DNA of 64,000 nt from Hyphomonas polymorpha PS728 (GCF_000685315.1 NZ_ARYM01000013.1:62001-126000); one strand, 5' to 3'. Shown: positions 41,913 through 50,586, counted from the stretch's first letter. The notes: generated by a model not told the origin, from the sequence alone. Program-made: numbers and translations.

Positions 41913-42407
41913 ATGAAACGGATGGATGTGTTGCGCCCGCCTTTGCCCTCCCTGCCGCTGGAGGGGGGATGCCATTGCGGCCGGGCGCGTTACCGGGTGC
42001 GCGCGCGGCCGATGGCGGTGAATGCCTGCCATTGCGGGGATTGCCAGCGCCTCGCCGGGGCGCCGTTTGGGGTTTACCTGCATGTGGCGAAAGCCGGGTT
42101 TGAGGTGACCTCTGGCCAGCTTGACCTTTTCCGGCGCACCGGGGGCAGCGGCAATCAGATCTCCATCTATCGCTGCCGTCATTGCGGGACGCGCCTGTGG
42201 CACGGGCCGGATGTGGCGCCGGACCTGATCATCCTTTGCGCCGGAACGCTGGACGCTGCCGGTTGGGCGATCCCGACCTCGCACATCTTCGTCGAGGAGG
42301 CGTGGCCCGATGCGGTGGCCGCCACGGATGCGCTGGTGGTGGAGGCGTTCACCACGACGCGCGCGGCGCTGTGGGATCACTTCACGGCGATCTACGGGCC
42401 CGGCTGA
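41913..42407 (+). CDS. GFA-family (glutathione-dependent formaldehyde-activating-like) protein
   Basis: 164 residues. Zinc ligands follow the family order: GGCHCGRARY, then ACHCGDCQRL, and a distal YRCRHCGTRL. Family members bind zinc through these Cys. Most are not true Gfa and have unknown substrates. ATG at 41913 or 41922 could be the start; neither has a strong ribosome site. The 3' end overlaps the convergent SRPBCC gene by 26 bp. Confidence 0.85.
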   Translation: MKRMDVLRPPLPSLPLEGGCHCGRARYRVRARPMAVNACHCGDCQRLAGAPFGVYLHVAKAGFEVTSGQLDLFRRTGGSGNQISIYRCRHCGTRLWHGPDVAPDLIILCAGTLDAAGWAIPTSHIFVEEAWPDAVAATDALVVEAFTTTRAALWDHFTAIYGPG

Positions 42408-42846
42408 GCGCGGCGAGCTGGGCGCGCCAGTATTCGGCAAGCCGCATCTGGGTGGCGGCGAGGGGAAAGCCGTGGCGGGCGACGTGTTCCTGAGGGATCG
42501 TGTCCCAGCCGCGATGCTCCACCGTGACGCGGGTTTCTTCGCCGACCGCCTCGAAGTGGACGTCAACATGGGTGATCTGGTCTGGCGTGAAGGTCGCCTG
42601 GCGCCAGGAGAAGGCGAGGCGCTGGCCTCGCTGCCAGGCGGTGACGCGGCCAATCTCGAACACCTTGCCATTGGGGAGGGTGGTGATGAGGCGGACTTCT
42701 TCCTCAAAGCTCAGCGTGCCATCCCCGCGCGGGGTAAGCTGGAAGAGGCCGGAGGGCTGCCACCAGGCGGCAATCTCTGCGGTGAAGATGTCAAAGGCCT
42801 CTTCCGGGGTGGCGGCGACGCGGAGGGAGACGATCACCGCGCTCAC
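42382..42846 (-). CDS. SRPBCC / AHSA1-like domain protein
   Basis: 154 residues. The START-like fold is suggested by SLRVAATPEEAFDIFTAEIAAWW at the N-terminus (quoted as its key part TPEEAFDIFT) and ETRVTVEHRGWD near the C-terminus. Such proteins bind hydrophobic ligands or Hsp90-type clients. It is the last gene of a minus-strand operon with an ArsR regulator, a common pairing. The start overlaps the regulator's stop by 4 bp. Confidence 0.85.
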   Translation of the reverse strand: MSAVIVSLRVAATPEEAFDIFTAEIAAWWQPSGLFQLTPRGDGTLSFEEEVRLITTLPNGKVFEIGRVTAWQRGQRLAFSWRQATFTPDQITHVDVHFEAVGEETRVTVEHRGWDTIPQEHVARHGFPLAATQMRLAEYWRAQLAALSRARRSP

Positions 42847-43190
42847 GGCTTTTTCCGCGCCTTTGCCTTGCCCTCGACATGCGCCTTGAAGGCGGCGAGC
42901 TGGCCGGTCCAGAGGGCTTCGGTTTCGGCCAGCCAGAGTTTCAGATCCGCCATGGCGCCCTCCTTCAGGGAATAGATCCGTACACGGGCATCAAATTCCG
43001 GATGGCTTTCCTGCGCCAGGCCTGCCTGTTTGAGAAGGCGCAGATGCCGGCTCATCGCCGGAGCGGCCAGGCCAAGCGCGCTGGCAAGCTCACCCGCGCT
43101 GCGGGGGCGCTCTCCCAGCAGCTCCACCGCGCGGCGGCGGTCTGGATCGGCCAGAGCGGCGAAGACGGTATCGAGGCGGGCGCTGTTCAT
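42843..43190 (-). CDS. ArsR-family helix-turn-helix regulator
   Basis: 115 residues. The winged HTH is LADPDRRRAVELLGERPRSAGELA (key part ADPDRRRAVELL), with recognition helix APAMSRHLRLLKQAGL. A basic tail ends the protein. There are no metal-binding Cys pairs, so it is probably not a metal sensor. ArsR regulators next to SRPBCC genes are usual. It overlaps the cupin gene upstream by 4 bp and the SRPBCC gene downstream by 4 bp, so all three are co-translated. Confidence 0.9.
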   Translation of the reverse strand: MNSARLDTVFAALADPDRRRAVELLGERPRSAGELASALGLAAPAMSRHLRLLKQAGLAQESHPEFDARVRIYSLKEGAMADLKLWLAETEALWTGQLAAFKAHVEGKAKARKKP

Positions 43191-43561
43191 GCCGGGCGAT
43201 GATCCGTGCCCGGCCCATAGGTGAGGCCCAGCAGGCGGCCCGGCGTGCGCACCAGAGCGCGGTGCCAGACGCCGGCGGGCACGACCAGCGTGGTGCCGGC
43301 GCGCATTTCGGCGACGGTCTGGCGGTTGCCATCATCCATCAGCATCTCGATATGGCCTTCGAGCAGGACGAGCACTTCCTCTCCCTCCGGGTGCCGCTCC
43401 CAGCTGACCCAATCTGCCGTCATCGGGTAGACGGCCAGCATCGAGCGGGTGGCGGCGGGGGAGGCGTCAATCGTCTGCCAGAAGGTGTCGGTGACGGGCA
43501 TGGGGATGACTTCGCCCTTGCCATCGATGGCGAGATAGGTGGTTTCCAGATCAAAACGCAT
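43187..43561 (-). CDS. Cupin-domain protein
   Basis: 124 residues, one cupin barrel. Motif 1 is WERHPEGEEVLVLLEGHIEM and motif 2 is TTLVVPAGVWHRALV; the H, E and H residues for metal binding are present. Possible roles range from dioxygenase to ligand sensor; the substrate is unknown. It sits in the VOC-cupin-ArsR-SRPBCC operon, 4 bp after the VOC gene. Confidence 0.86.
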   Translation of the reverse strand: MRFDLETTYLAIDGKGEVIPMPVTDTFWQTIDASPAATRSMLAVYPMTADWVSWERHPEGEEVLVLLEGHIEMLMDDGNRQTVAEMRAGTTLVVPAGVWHRALVRTPGRLLGLTYGPGTDHRPA

Positions 43562-43565
43562 CGGA

Positions 43566-44042
43566 TCAATCCAGCCGGGTGCGGGTGTGGAGGCTGCCGC
43601 CGGCGGCCTTGTCCCATTCGGTGGGGCTCATCTTTTTGACGGTGACGCCGAAGGTCCAGATGTGGCCTTCAGGGTCGCGGGCGCGGTAGGTGCGGTCTCC
43701 GTAGAACTGATCATCCGGCATCTGAAGGATTTCGGCGCCGGACTTTTGCGCGCGGGCGCAATGGGCATCAATGTCTTCGCCGGGCGCAAGCTGTATGTGG
43801 ACGGACTGGGTATTAACGCCGGAAAGGCTTTTCGGGCTGCGATGGTTTTCAGACCATTCGCCGCCGACCATGATGAGGCCATTGCCGAAGGCCATCTCCG
43901 AATGGGCGATGCGCTCATTCTCATCCAGGATCACCATCACCGGCTCAAAGCCGAAGGCTTCCTCCAGCCAGCGGAAGGCGGCGTTGGGGTCCACATAGGT
44001 GACGGCGCTGGAGACGCCCTTGCCGCGAGAGAAATCTGACAT
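43566..44042 (-). CDS. VOC-superfamily (glyoxalase/bleomycin-resistance-like) protein
   Basis: 158 residues. The first beta-alpha-beta unit has VTYVDPNAAFRWLEEAFGFEP, key part DPNAAFRWLEEAFG, and the second ends YRARDPEGHIWTFG, with a conserved E/H metal pattern. It resembles the YcgJ/PhnB-like group. Function may be resistance or dioxygenase-like, not provable here. GGAAGGAAACGCAG precedes the ATG at 44042. It is the first gene of a four-gene operon. Confidence 0.85.
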   Translation of the reverse strand: MSDFSRGKGVSSAVTYVDPNAAFRWLEEAFGFEPVMVILDENERIAHSEMAFGNGLIMVGGEWSENHRSPKSLSGVNTQSVHIQLAPGEDIDAHCARAQKSGAEILQMPDDQFYGDRTYRARDPEGHIWTFGVTVKKMSPTEWDKAAGGSLHTRTRLD

Positions 44043-44205
44043 CTGCGTTTCCTTCCGTTTCTTGATAATATTTCTACAAAAGTGAAACATCTAGTCAAGG
44101 CCCGCGCTTCTCGTTCAAAGCATTCCGGGTCTGGATCAAGGGGGGCGCCCGGCGCGGGCCGGGCTATTTTGGGGTGAAGGGGTAGGGCTGTTCGCGCCGG
44201 TGGGG

Positions 44206-44219
44206 AATAATTAATTATT
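44206..44219. repeat. Perfect 14-bp AT-only palindrome
   Basis: AATAATTAATTATT is a perfect palindrome in a 277-bp gap between the VOC gene and the large lipoprotein gene. It is conspicuous in this high-GC region and may be part of a promoter or a binding site. Confidence 0.4.
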
Positions 44220-44319
44220 TCAATCTGGACAGGGTATTGGCGCAATATTTTCACAAATTTGGGATTGCGGCGTCCGCAACTATTGAGGAGGATGGTCCAA
44301 TCTAAACGAGGGGCTTTCT

Positions 44320-47220
44320 GTGCGGGTTGGTATTGCGGCAGCGGTTGCTGCGCTCGGTTTTCTGTTGGCTGCATGCGGGGGAGGTGGCGGAGGCGGCGGC
44401 ACCGGTGGCGCGCCCGGCGGCGGCGGCGGAAACGGGGGAGGCGTCACCCCGCCACCCGCCAACCGCCCGCCTGTGGCGTCTGCGGGGCCGGACTTCACCG
44501 CCGCCATTGTGCCAACCGGCTATCAGATCGACGGCAGCGCCAGCACCGATCCCGACGGCAATCCGCTTTCCTATGTCTGGTCCATCGTGTCCGAGCCGGC
44601 CGGGGCCGATGCCACGATCACCGGGGAGAGCGTGCCGCTCGCGCGCCTCAATGCGATGGCGCCGGGCAGCTATGTGATCGGCCTGCGCGTGGTTGATCCG
44701 GCGGGCGCCGAGAATACCGACACCGTGACGGTGACCCTGACCAATGATGCGCCAGTGGCGGTGGCGGAGGTGTCAGCCACACGTCCGGCGGTGGCGGACG
44801 AGGTGCTGCTGAATGCGGGCGGCTCCAGCGATGCGAATGGCCATCCGCTTACATTCACGTGGCGGCTGACGCGGGCGCCGAACGCGTCAAACCTGCGCCA
44901 GAGTTTCACGGGCGCAGTCGTATCCCTGAACTTTGACGTGGCGGGGGACTATGCCTTCTCGCTGGAGGCGAGTGACGGATACACCTCCACGGTGGTGGAA
45001 ACCGAGACGGTGCGCGTGTCAACTTACGCGGTCCAGACGCTCAATGCGCCGTTCCGGCATATTGCCGAGCAGCCCGGCGGCGGCGTGATCGTGAGCGTGC
45101 ATGAGCGCGCCCTCTTGGTGATCCGGGATGGGCGGGAGGCGGCGGTGACGACGCTTCCGGCGGTGGGTACGTCTGTTGCCATATCGCCCAACGGGGCCCT
45201 GGCAGCTGTCGCGCACGAAACATCGGTGAGCGTCATCGATCTTTCCACCTACACCGTGATGGCGACCCACGATGCGGGCGGCAGTATGCATTCCGTGGCA
45301 ATTGCCGATGACGGATATATTTATACAACACGGAGCAGCGGCGGTTCCTGGCGCAATGTGATGACCATAAGCCCGGCTGGTGTCGCATCGGTATCCTATG
45401 TCAGCATATTCGAGGGGTCAGGCCCGCAGATGCACCCGTCTGGAGGCCGTATCTATTTTGCCGACCGGAATGTTTCTCCAGCTGATATAAGACGTATAAG
45501 TTTCGATGCGGGGCAAATCCTCGGGCAAAACGATTCCCCTTACCACGGTGATTACTACTTTTGTGGCGACGCCTGGGTTGCCGCAGATGGAAATTCGCTG
45601 CTCAGCAAATGCGGGGTGACCCTGCGCCTCCGGGATAATCCGCTTGCGGACATGACCTTTGCATATCAGCTCACCCGGCAGGGTGGGGCGAGCCTGAGCG
45701 TGGCGCAGGCGGCCTACAGCCGTTTCGTCCATCGTTGGTTTGTCGTGCCCGAGAATGGAGGCAGCAGCCTCAGCCCGCAGATCCTGATATTTGATGCAGC
45801 GACCGGCCAGCAGTCGGGTGTCCTGACGCTGCCGGAGTCCGACAGCGGGCGGCAATTGTATGCCAAGGCGGTTTATCCGAGCCAGACCCGCGATGAGGTC
45901 CACATTCTGGCGCAGGACCATCTGACCAATCCGCAGGAATACTATCTTCTCAGATTCAAGACGCCTTCGACCGAAGTGCTGGATTTCCCGCCGACGCTGA
46001 TCGTCCAGACACAGACGGCGGGCCGGGCAGGGCGGCCTGTGCGCATTGATGCGGGGGCGAGTTTTGATCCCGAGGGCAATCCGCTGACCTTCAGCTGGAG
46101 CCTGACGAGCCAGCCGGCGATGAGTTCGCTAGTGTTGACGGACATGACAGGACCGGCGCTGCAGTTCACCCCTGTGGTGGCCGGGCGCTATGTGATGTCG
46201 GTCACCGCCAGCGATGGGGCGCGCGAGAGTGGGCCGCGCACCGTAACCATTGATGTGGCCGCTGGCGGCGCGCCGATGGTCTACCGGATGGATGGGCATC
46301 CGGCGGATGCGGAATTCTCCAAGGCGCTGAATTTGTTCGTATACATAGCCGATGACAAGGCGGAGCTGCGCCTGCTGCAGCTTGACGATCTGTCCGAGAC
46401 GCGCCTCGCACTTCCGAGAGTTGCGCACAGGATCGGCATTTCGCCGGATGGGGGGACGGCCGCCATCTCGCATCCGGGAATGGCGAGCCTGGTCGATCTG
46501 CAGACAGGCAGGGTGGTGCAATCGGTGGAGTATTCGGCAGACTGGGGCGACATCGTACTCGATCGGAGGGGAAGGGCCCATCTCATCCCCAACCGGGATC
46601 AGTGGACCAGCTTGATATCGATAGACTTCGCCACAGGAACGGCCCAGGCGGGCGGAATGGCGCGCGCGGGGTCGAAGATGCGCCTGCATCCGAATGGGGA
46701 CTGGGCATATTCGGCGACGGTCGATACGTCACCGTCGCGCATGGACAAGTGGCTGCTCACCGGCATGCCCGGCAGCCCCACCGGTGGATTTCCGTATCAC
46801 GGACATTATGCCGTGCACGGAAATGTCTGGATCAGTGAGGATGGCGATGCCATCCTGGCAGCCAGCGGAAATGTATTCAACACATCGGCCGATCAGAGCG
46901 TTGACATGTTCTATCGGGACAGCCTTCAGGACGCTCTGTTCGTTTATGGCGCGGACCATTCGACCGAGCGGAACATTTGGGCGACCGCCGAGCAGGCATT
47001 GGCGCCGGATGGCCGGGTTATCGGCCGTATCAACTACTACGCCGATACGACGTTCGAGCGGACGGGCTACTGGGATATTCCTTCGGTTTCCGGGCCATCC
47101 GGGCCGGTGACGAGCCAGCCGATCCACGTGTTCTTCACCGGAGACGGTCAGACCACCCTGGCGGTTGCCGATGCATATACCCTTGCTGACCGGTGGATGC
47201 TTCACATCTCTGGCCCCTGA
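44320..47220 (+). CDS. Large PKD-domain / beta-propeller lipoprotein with internal duplication
   Basis: 966 residues. Lipobox LLAAC (about 15-19) is followed by a Gly-rich stretch. PKD/Ig-like domains lie at about 50-140, 140-235 and 545-645, with S-A-G-P-D, DPDGNPLSYVW- and DPEGNPLTFSW-type motifs. Two WD/YVTN-like propeller blocks (about 235-540 and 650-965) follow. The blocks are duplicated: SPYHGDYYF...GDAWVAADGN near residue 405 matches FPYHGHYAV...GNVWISEDGD near 822. It is probably surface-anchored for adhesion or binding. The start is GTG with GAGGGG 7 bp upstream. Confidence 0.83.
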   Translation: MRVGIAAAVAALGFLLAACGGGGGGGGTGGAPGGGGGNGGGVTPPPANRPPVASAGPDFTAAIVPTGYQIDGSASTDPDGNPLSYVWSIVSEPAGADATITGESVPLARLNAMAPGSYVIGLRVVDPAGAENTDTVTVTLTNDAPVAVAEVSATRPAVADEVLLNAGGSSDANGHPLTFTWRLTRAPNASNLRQSFTGAVVSLNFDVAGDYAFSLEASDGYTSTVVETETVRVSTYAVQTLNAPFRHIAEQPGGGVIVSVHERALLVIRDGREAAVTTLPAVGTSVAISPNGALAAVAHETSVSVIDLSTYTVMATHDAGGSMHSVAIADDGYIYTTRSSGGSWRNVMTISPAGVASVSYVSIFEGSGPQMHPSGGRIYFADRNVSPADIRRISFDAGQILGQNDSPYHGDYYFCGDAWVAADGNSLLSKCGVTLRLRDNPLADMTFAYQLTRQGGASLSVAQAAYSRFVHRWFVVPENGGSSLSPQILIFDAATGQQSGVLTLPESDSGRQLYAKAVYPSQTRDEVHILAQDHLTNPQEYYLLRFKTPSTEVLDFPPTLIVQTQTAGRAGRPVRIDAGASFDPEGNPLTFSWSLTSQPAMSSLVLTDMTGPALQFTPVVAGRYVMSVTASDGARESGPRTVTIDVAAGGAPMVYRMDGHPADAEFSKALNLFVYIADDKAELRLLQLDDLSETRLALPRVAHRIGISPDGGTAAISHPGMASLVDLQTGRVVQSVEYSADWGDIVLDRRGRAHLIPNRDQWTSLISIDFATGTAQAGGMARAGSKMRLHPNGDWAYSATVDTSPSRMDKWLLTGMPGSPTGGFPYHGHYAVHGNVWISEDGDAILAASGNVFNTSADQSVDMFYRDSLQDALFVYGADHSTERNIWATAEQALAPDGRVIGRINYYADTTFERTGYWDIPSVSGPSGPVTSQPIHVFFTGDGQTTLAVADAYTLADRWMLHISGP

Positions 47221-47237
47221 GGGCGCCGCTGAAATGG

Positions 47238-47270
47238 AAAAGGCCCCGAAGCGGGAAGCTCCGGGGCCTT
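47238..47270. terminator. Hairpin terminator between convergent genes
   Basis: AAGGCCCCG (47240-47248) and CGGGGCCTT (47262-47270) form 9-bp arms around 13 nt. The minus strand ends in TTTT, so it best serves the TM2 gene, but it also follows the lipoprotein stop by 17 bp. Confidence 0.75.
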
Positions 47271-47316
47271 GGGGCGCGACTGTGGGAGGAGGGCAGCCGC
47301 TGGGGTATTGCCCTTG

Positions 47317-47607
47317 TCAGGCGTAGCGGCTGCGGCGGATGGACCAGGCCGCGTCGGAGCGGGCGGCATCCATCTTCTGCTCGATGATCGCCGGGATGAG
47401 GAAGAGATCCAGCACCCACCAGACAAAACCGATGAGGAAGAAATAGCTGACGATCTGCAGGACCGCCGTGACCGGCTTGCCGAGATAGAAGCGGTGCGCC
47501 GAGATCCAGCCCAGGAAGAACCAGAGCAGATAGGCGGCGCCGGCGCTCTTCTTCTCATTGGCGGCGCGCTGCTCGATCAGGATCATGTCTTCGGTGGTGA
47601 AGGCCAT
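47317..47607 (-). CDS. TM2-domain membrane protein
   Basis: 96 residues. After a soluble N-terminal stretch (MAFTTEDMILIE) come two membrane helices joined by a short turn: LLWFFLGWISAHRFYLGK and VSYFFLIGFVWWVLDLFLIP. G-x-H-R-F-Y-L-G-K is the TM2 family hallmark. The function of the family is not established. GAGGAG precedes the ATG at 47607; an upstream in-frame ATG is not supported. Confidence 0.9.
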   Translation of the reverse strand: MAFTTEDMILIEQRAANEKKSAGAAYLLWFFLGWISAHRFYLGKPVTAVLQIVSYFFLIGFVWWVLDLFLIPAIIEQKMDAARSDAAWSIRRSRYA

Positions 47608-47712
47608 TTTCGGCTCCTCTGCTGTCTTATCGATTATCATATAGGAACTGGCGGGAGCGTTTCCAGAACTTTTTATCGAAAAACGGCAATTTTTTGAATT
47701 GGGGGCCCGGAG

Positions 47713-47746
47713 CAAAAGGAAAGGCGGTGGCCGGGGCCACCGCCTT
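47713..47746 (-). terminator. Rho-independent terminator after the PRC-barrel gene
   Basis: AAGGCGGTGGC (47721-47731) and GCCACCGCCTT (47736-47746) form perfect 11-bp arms with a 4-nt loop. The minus strand then reads TCCTTTTGC, a broken U tract. Confidence 0.75.
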
Positions 47747-47771
47747 CTATCCAGGCTCTACTGGCAGGGGA

Positions 47772-48137
47772 TCAGAGCCAGTAGGGCTGGACCTTGTAGT
47801 AGTTGTAGGCCGCGTCGCGGGCGGCGTAGCCGTCATTCTTGGTCAGCTGTTCGATGGAATCGGCCGGGGCCGCTTCCAGCTGCTCTTTGGTGAAAGGCAC
47901 GACATAGCCATCCTTGTCCTTGTTGTAGTCGAGCGTCGACCACGGAACGGGATGGTACTTCTCGCCCATGCCCAGGAAGCCGCCAAAGCCGACAACAGCA
48001 TACAGGATGGAGTTATCGAGCTTGTCGAGCATCACGTCTTCCACCTTGCCGATCTTGTCGCCGGCAGTGTTGTAGACGGAGGTGCCGATCGTGCGGCTGG
48101 CGGGGATAGCGCTGGTATGTCCGGATGGGGTCGGCAT
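47772..48137 (-). CDS. PRC-barrel domain protein
   Basis: 121 residues. A single PRC-barrel: TIGTSVYNTAGDKIGKVEDVML, key part GTSVYN...GKVEDV, then AVVGFGGFLGMGEKYHPVPW. A Y-rich C-terminal tail ends YYKVQPYWL. These are often stress-linked small proteins. An AAGGAG ribosome site precedes the ATG. A partial EcfG-like sequence is present upstream but does not meet the consensus. Confidence 0.9.
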   Translation of the reverse strand: MPTPSGHTSAIPASRTIGTSVYNTAGDKIGKVEDVMLDKLDNSILYAVVGFGGFLGMGEKYHPVPWSTLDYNKDKDGYVVPFTKEQLEAAPADSIEQLTKNDGYAARDAAYNYYKVQPYWL

Positions 48138-48231
48138 AAAGGTCGTCTCCTTTTTTTTCGGGGTTGCTGTACGGGACCAACGCCGCGAGCCCGCATAGGT
48201 TGTGTTAAACTTTGTTAGGATGGGGGCGGGG

Positions 48232-48261
48232 TTTTCTCAAGAAATCGGTTGGTCGAGAAAA
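48232..48261. repeat. Inverted repeat upstream of the AT-rich orphan gene
   Basis: TTTTCTC (48232-48238) and GAGAAAA (48255-48261) form 7-bp arms around 16 nt, about 50 bp before the ATG at 48310. It could be an operator or a leader hairpin. Confidence 0.4.
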
Positions 48262-48309
48262 TTCTGCTCTTATAGATTGATTTGAGTTGATTTTGCGGAT
48301 GGAGGGCAA

Positions 48310-49293
48310 ATGGGGTGGCGAGGAACAATGCGCTCAATTGGAGCAGCTGTTCGAGCGGCCGAGCGAGATGCGCAGCGTCGTCATCGGGCTGCTGTCAAAA
48401 TGCAAGCGCTTGTCGAGAGGGATCAGCGTCTTCAACTTTCCGCTCAAGCCGTTGATGCTTGGGAAGAGTATGTAGCATCGCTCATTTCGGTTCACGTTGA
48501 TTTGGCTGATGCAATCGATTGGGCGGCCATCGCAGTGAGTCAGCCGCCGCCGATGCCGGTTATGGATCGTACGCGGACTAATATGGCGGAGGCGGAGCTG
48601 TCACGTTTTCGTCCGTCTTTCGGTCATCTTTTTCAAGGTGGCGCAGGGAAAGTAAGATTGAAACTTGAACAGAAACTACTTGAGGCGAAGACTGCTGACG
48701 AGGCCGATTTTCAGGTGGCCCAAGAAGGTTATCCGCTGGTGTTGCGGGAGTGGGAGAGCGAAGCGGCCTTTGCCAACCGCGTTTTGGCCGGAGACGAGCA
48801 GGCTTGGATTGAAGTTATAAAGGAACACAACGAATTCACTCAGAATGATCTGATTGGGTCAGGGGTTTCGTATAAATTTTCTGATGGCAGGTTACACGCG
48901 ATTGTTGCGGTGCATGACGATAGCATTGTGCCTGCATTCGAGCGCAGATTGCTGGCCAGTGGGAAGCATTCTGAGAAAAAGATGACCGTTGGCCGCTTCA
49001 ATGAGATGTATCAGGACTACGTGGCCAGTGTAGCGTTGAAAGTTGCAGGCGATACGTTTCATATACTTCCCGCAAACGAAGTTTGGGTCACCTGCGTATC
49101 GCAAATGCTTAATAGCGCAACCGGCCACAAGACGGCGACGCCGATCCTGTCGGTTCAGTTTGTAAGACCGACATTTATAAATTTGAACCTTAGAACAATC
49201 GACCCTTCAGACGCGCTCCGGAACTTCCGCACTGCTATGGATTTCAAAAAGACCAAGGGCTTTGGAGCAATCGAGCCGTTTTTGCCTGTGTAG
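48310..49293 (+). CDS. AT-rich orphan protein of unknown function
   Basis: 327 residues. No signal or membrane helix and no family recognised. The N-terminus is basic and helical (AAERDAQRRHRAAVKMQ); a W-x-E-Y-V segment and an H-V-D-L-A-D-A helix follow, and the rest is mixed. Base composition and codon use are visibly less GC-rich than every neighbour, which suggests horizontal acquisition. A second ATG at 48328 has a better-placed GAGG. It has no mobile-element genes next to it. Confidence 0.7.
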   Translation: MGWRGTMRSIGAAVRAAERDAQRRHRAAVKMQALVERDQRLQLSAQAVDAWEEYVASLISVHVDLADAIDWAAIAVSQPPPMPVMDRTRTNMAEAELSRFRPSFGHLFQGGAGKVRLKLEQKLLEAKTADEADFQVAQEGYPLVLREWESEAAFANRVLAGDEQAWIEVIKEHNEFTQNDLIGSGVSYKFSDGRLHAIVAVHDDSIVPAFERRLLASGKHSEKKMTVGRFNEMYQDYVASVALKVAGDTFHILPANEVWVTCVSQMLNSATGHKTATPILSVQFVRPTFINLNLRTIDPSDALRNFRTAMDFKKTKGFGAIEPFLPV

Positions 49294-49348
49294 CTGAGAT
49301 TTTATGCCCGCTTCCCAAGGCGGGGGCGGCCTGCTAAGCGCCGCGTCC

Positions 49349-50206
49349 ATGTACCAGATCACGGCAAGAGGCCCGCGGGGGCCAGTGGAAACGGCATGGG
49401 AGGCGCTCGCCTGGGCGGACCCTTCGCCCGCAGGCGCGGTTGATGCCAAGGAAGATGCGCGCGGCGCCTGGCGGATCGACGCCTTCTGCGAAACGCTGGA
49501 AGAGGCCGAAGAATGCGTCGCCCTCATCGAGGAAGCCGCGCCGGAGCTGACCGCGCGGATCGAGGAGATTGTCGAGCGGGACTGGGTGACGCTGTCGCTG
49601 GAAGGGCTGCCGCCGGTCAATGCCGGGCCGTTCGTGGTGGCGGGCAGCCATGCGCTGACCCAATCCTCGCCGGGAAAAATCTCTGTACTGATCGAAGCAG
49701 GCCCAGCCTTTGGCACGGGCCATCATGGCACCACGCTGGGCTGCCTCCTGGCACTGGCGGAGGCGCGGCGCTATCGCAAGCCGGGGCGCGTGCTGGACCT
49801 GGGCACGGGATCAGGCGTGCTGGCGATTGCGGCGCTGAAAGTGGGCGCGGAGATGGCCTCTGGCACTGACATTGACCGGGACTCGGTGTTCGTGGCGCGC
49901 GAGAACGCCAAGAAGAACCATGTGAGCCGCTTCTTCGTGCATCATGTGGCAGGCGCCAACAATCCGGCGATCCGGCAGGCGGGGCCTTATGATACGGTGT
50001 TTGCCAACATCCTGATGAAGCCGCTCATTGGCCTTGCCGGAGAGATCGAGCAGCTTTCGGCGCCGGGCGCGACGATCATCCTCTCCGGACTGCTCCACCA
50101 TCAGGCCGCGCCGGTGCGCGCCGCCTATGAGGGGCACAACCTTCTCTTCCAGAAACGCATCAAGCGCGACGGCTGGTCAACGCTGGTGTTCCGGAAGAAG
50201 GGGTGA
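49349..50206 (+). CDS. prmA: Ribosomal protein L11 methyltransferase
   Basis: 285 residues. A short N-terminal substrate-recognition domain is followed by a SAM-dependent methyltransferase core: AFGTGHHGTT, VLDLGTGSGVLAIAALK and VFANILMKPL (the NxxxxP active-site type). It trimethylates ribosomal protein L11. The ATG at 49349 is chosen; the ATG at 49304 is possible but has no good ribosome site. A terminator overlaps its stop. Confidence 0.93.
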   Translation: MYQITARGPRGPVETAWEALAWADPSPAGAVDAKEDARGAWRIDAFCETLEEAEECVALIEEAAPELTARIEEIVERDWVTLSLEGLPPVNAGPFVVAGSHALTQSSPGKISVLIEAGPAFGTGHHGTTLGCLLALAEARRYRKPGRVLDLGTGSGVLAIAALKVGAEMASGTDIDRDSVFVARENAKKNHVSRFFVHHVAGANNPAIRQAGPYDTVFANILMKPLIGLAGEIEQLSAPGATIILSGLLHHQAAPVRAAYEGHNLLFQKRIKRDGWSTLVFRKKG

Positions 50207-50230
50207 AGGGCTCGGGCCCTTCGGATTTTC
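50205..50230 (+). terminator. Terminator overlapping the prmA stop codon
   Basis: GAAGGGC (50205-50211) and GCCCTTC (50216-50222) form 7-bp arms with a 4-nt loop, followed by GGATTTTC. The stem begins inside the TGA stop. Confidence 0.7.
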
Positions 50231-50261
50231 AGAATTAAAGAGAGGCCCCCTTAGCCCTCCG

Positions 50262-50286
50262 GCCCATCCCTGGGGGAGGGATGGGC
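50262..50286. repeat. Extragenic palindrome downstream of prmA
   Basis: GCCCATCCCT (50262-50271) and AGGGATGGGC (50277-50286) are perfect 10-bp arms with a GGGGG loop. It resembles the other REP-like palindromes at 38012. It may also end transcription of the small minus-strand gene at 50391. Confidence 0.55.
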
Positions 50287-50390
50287 GGGGAGGGGATCGC
50301 GCCGGCGCGTGGGGGAGGACGCATGGCCGGGCGATCGTCAGCTGCCGCCCCCGATGGGAGGGTGCGGGGCGGCAGGAGAATAAGGACGGA

Positions 50391-50585
50391 TCAGGACGCG
50401 CGGGCGGCGCGGCGATCCCAGCGTTGCTGGCGGCGGGCCAGGATGTTGAGGCGGACGAGGGCGTCGCGGGCGCTTTCATGCGCGGCGGGCGCAGCAGCAG
50501 TTGCAGCCTGGGTGTCCATTGCCGGGCGCAGGACGCTCTCGATCACCATATCGGCCGATTGCGAGAGGTTAATTTCGGTTTTCAT
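50391..50585 (-). CDS. Small protein with a CtrA-type site at its start
   Basis: 64 residues. The N-terminus (MKTEINLSQSADMVIESVL) is mildly amphipathic; the middle is Ala/Thr-rich, and the C-terminal 25 residues are strongly basic (RLNILARRQQRWDRRAARAS, key part RRQQRWDRR). No family is recognised. It is supported by an AAGG ribosome site 8 bp before the ATG and by a perfect CtrA-type site just upstream. It may be a cell-cycle-controlled small protein; this is inferred only. Confidence 0.5.
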   Translation of the reverse strand: MKTEINLSQSADMVIESVLRPAMDTQAATAAAPAAHESARDALVRLNILARRQQRWDRRAARAS

Positions 50586-50586
50586 G

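Noticed and set aside
48179-48203. EcfG promoter upstream of the PRC-barrel gene
   Set aside because: On the minus strand it reads ACAAC-N16-CGTT; the -35 element has two mismatches to GGAAC.
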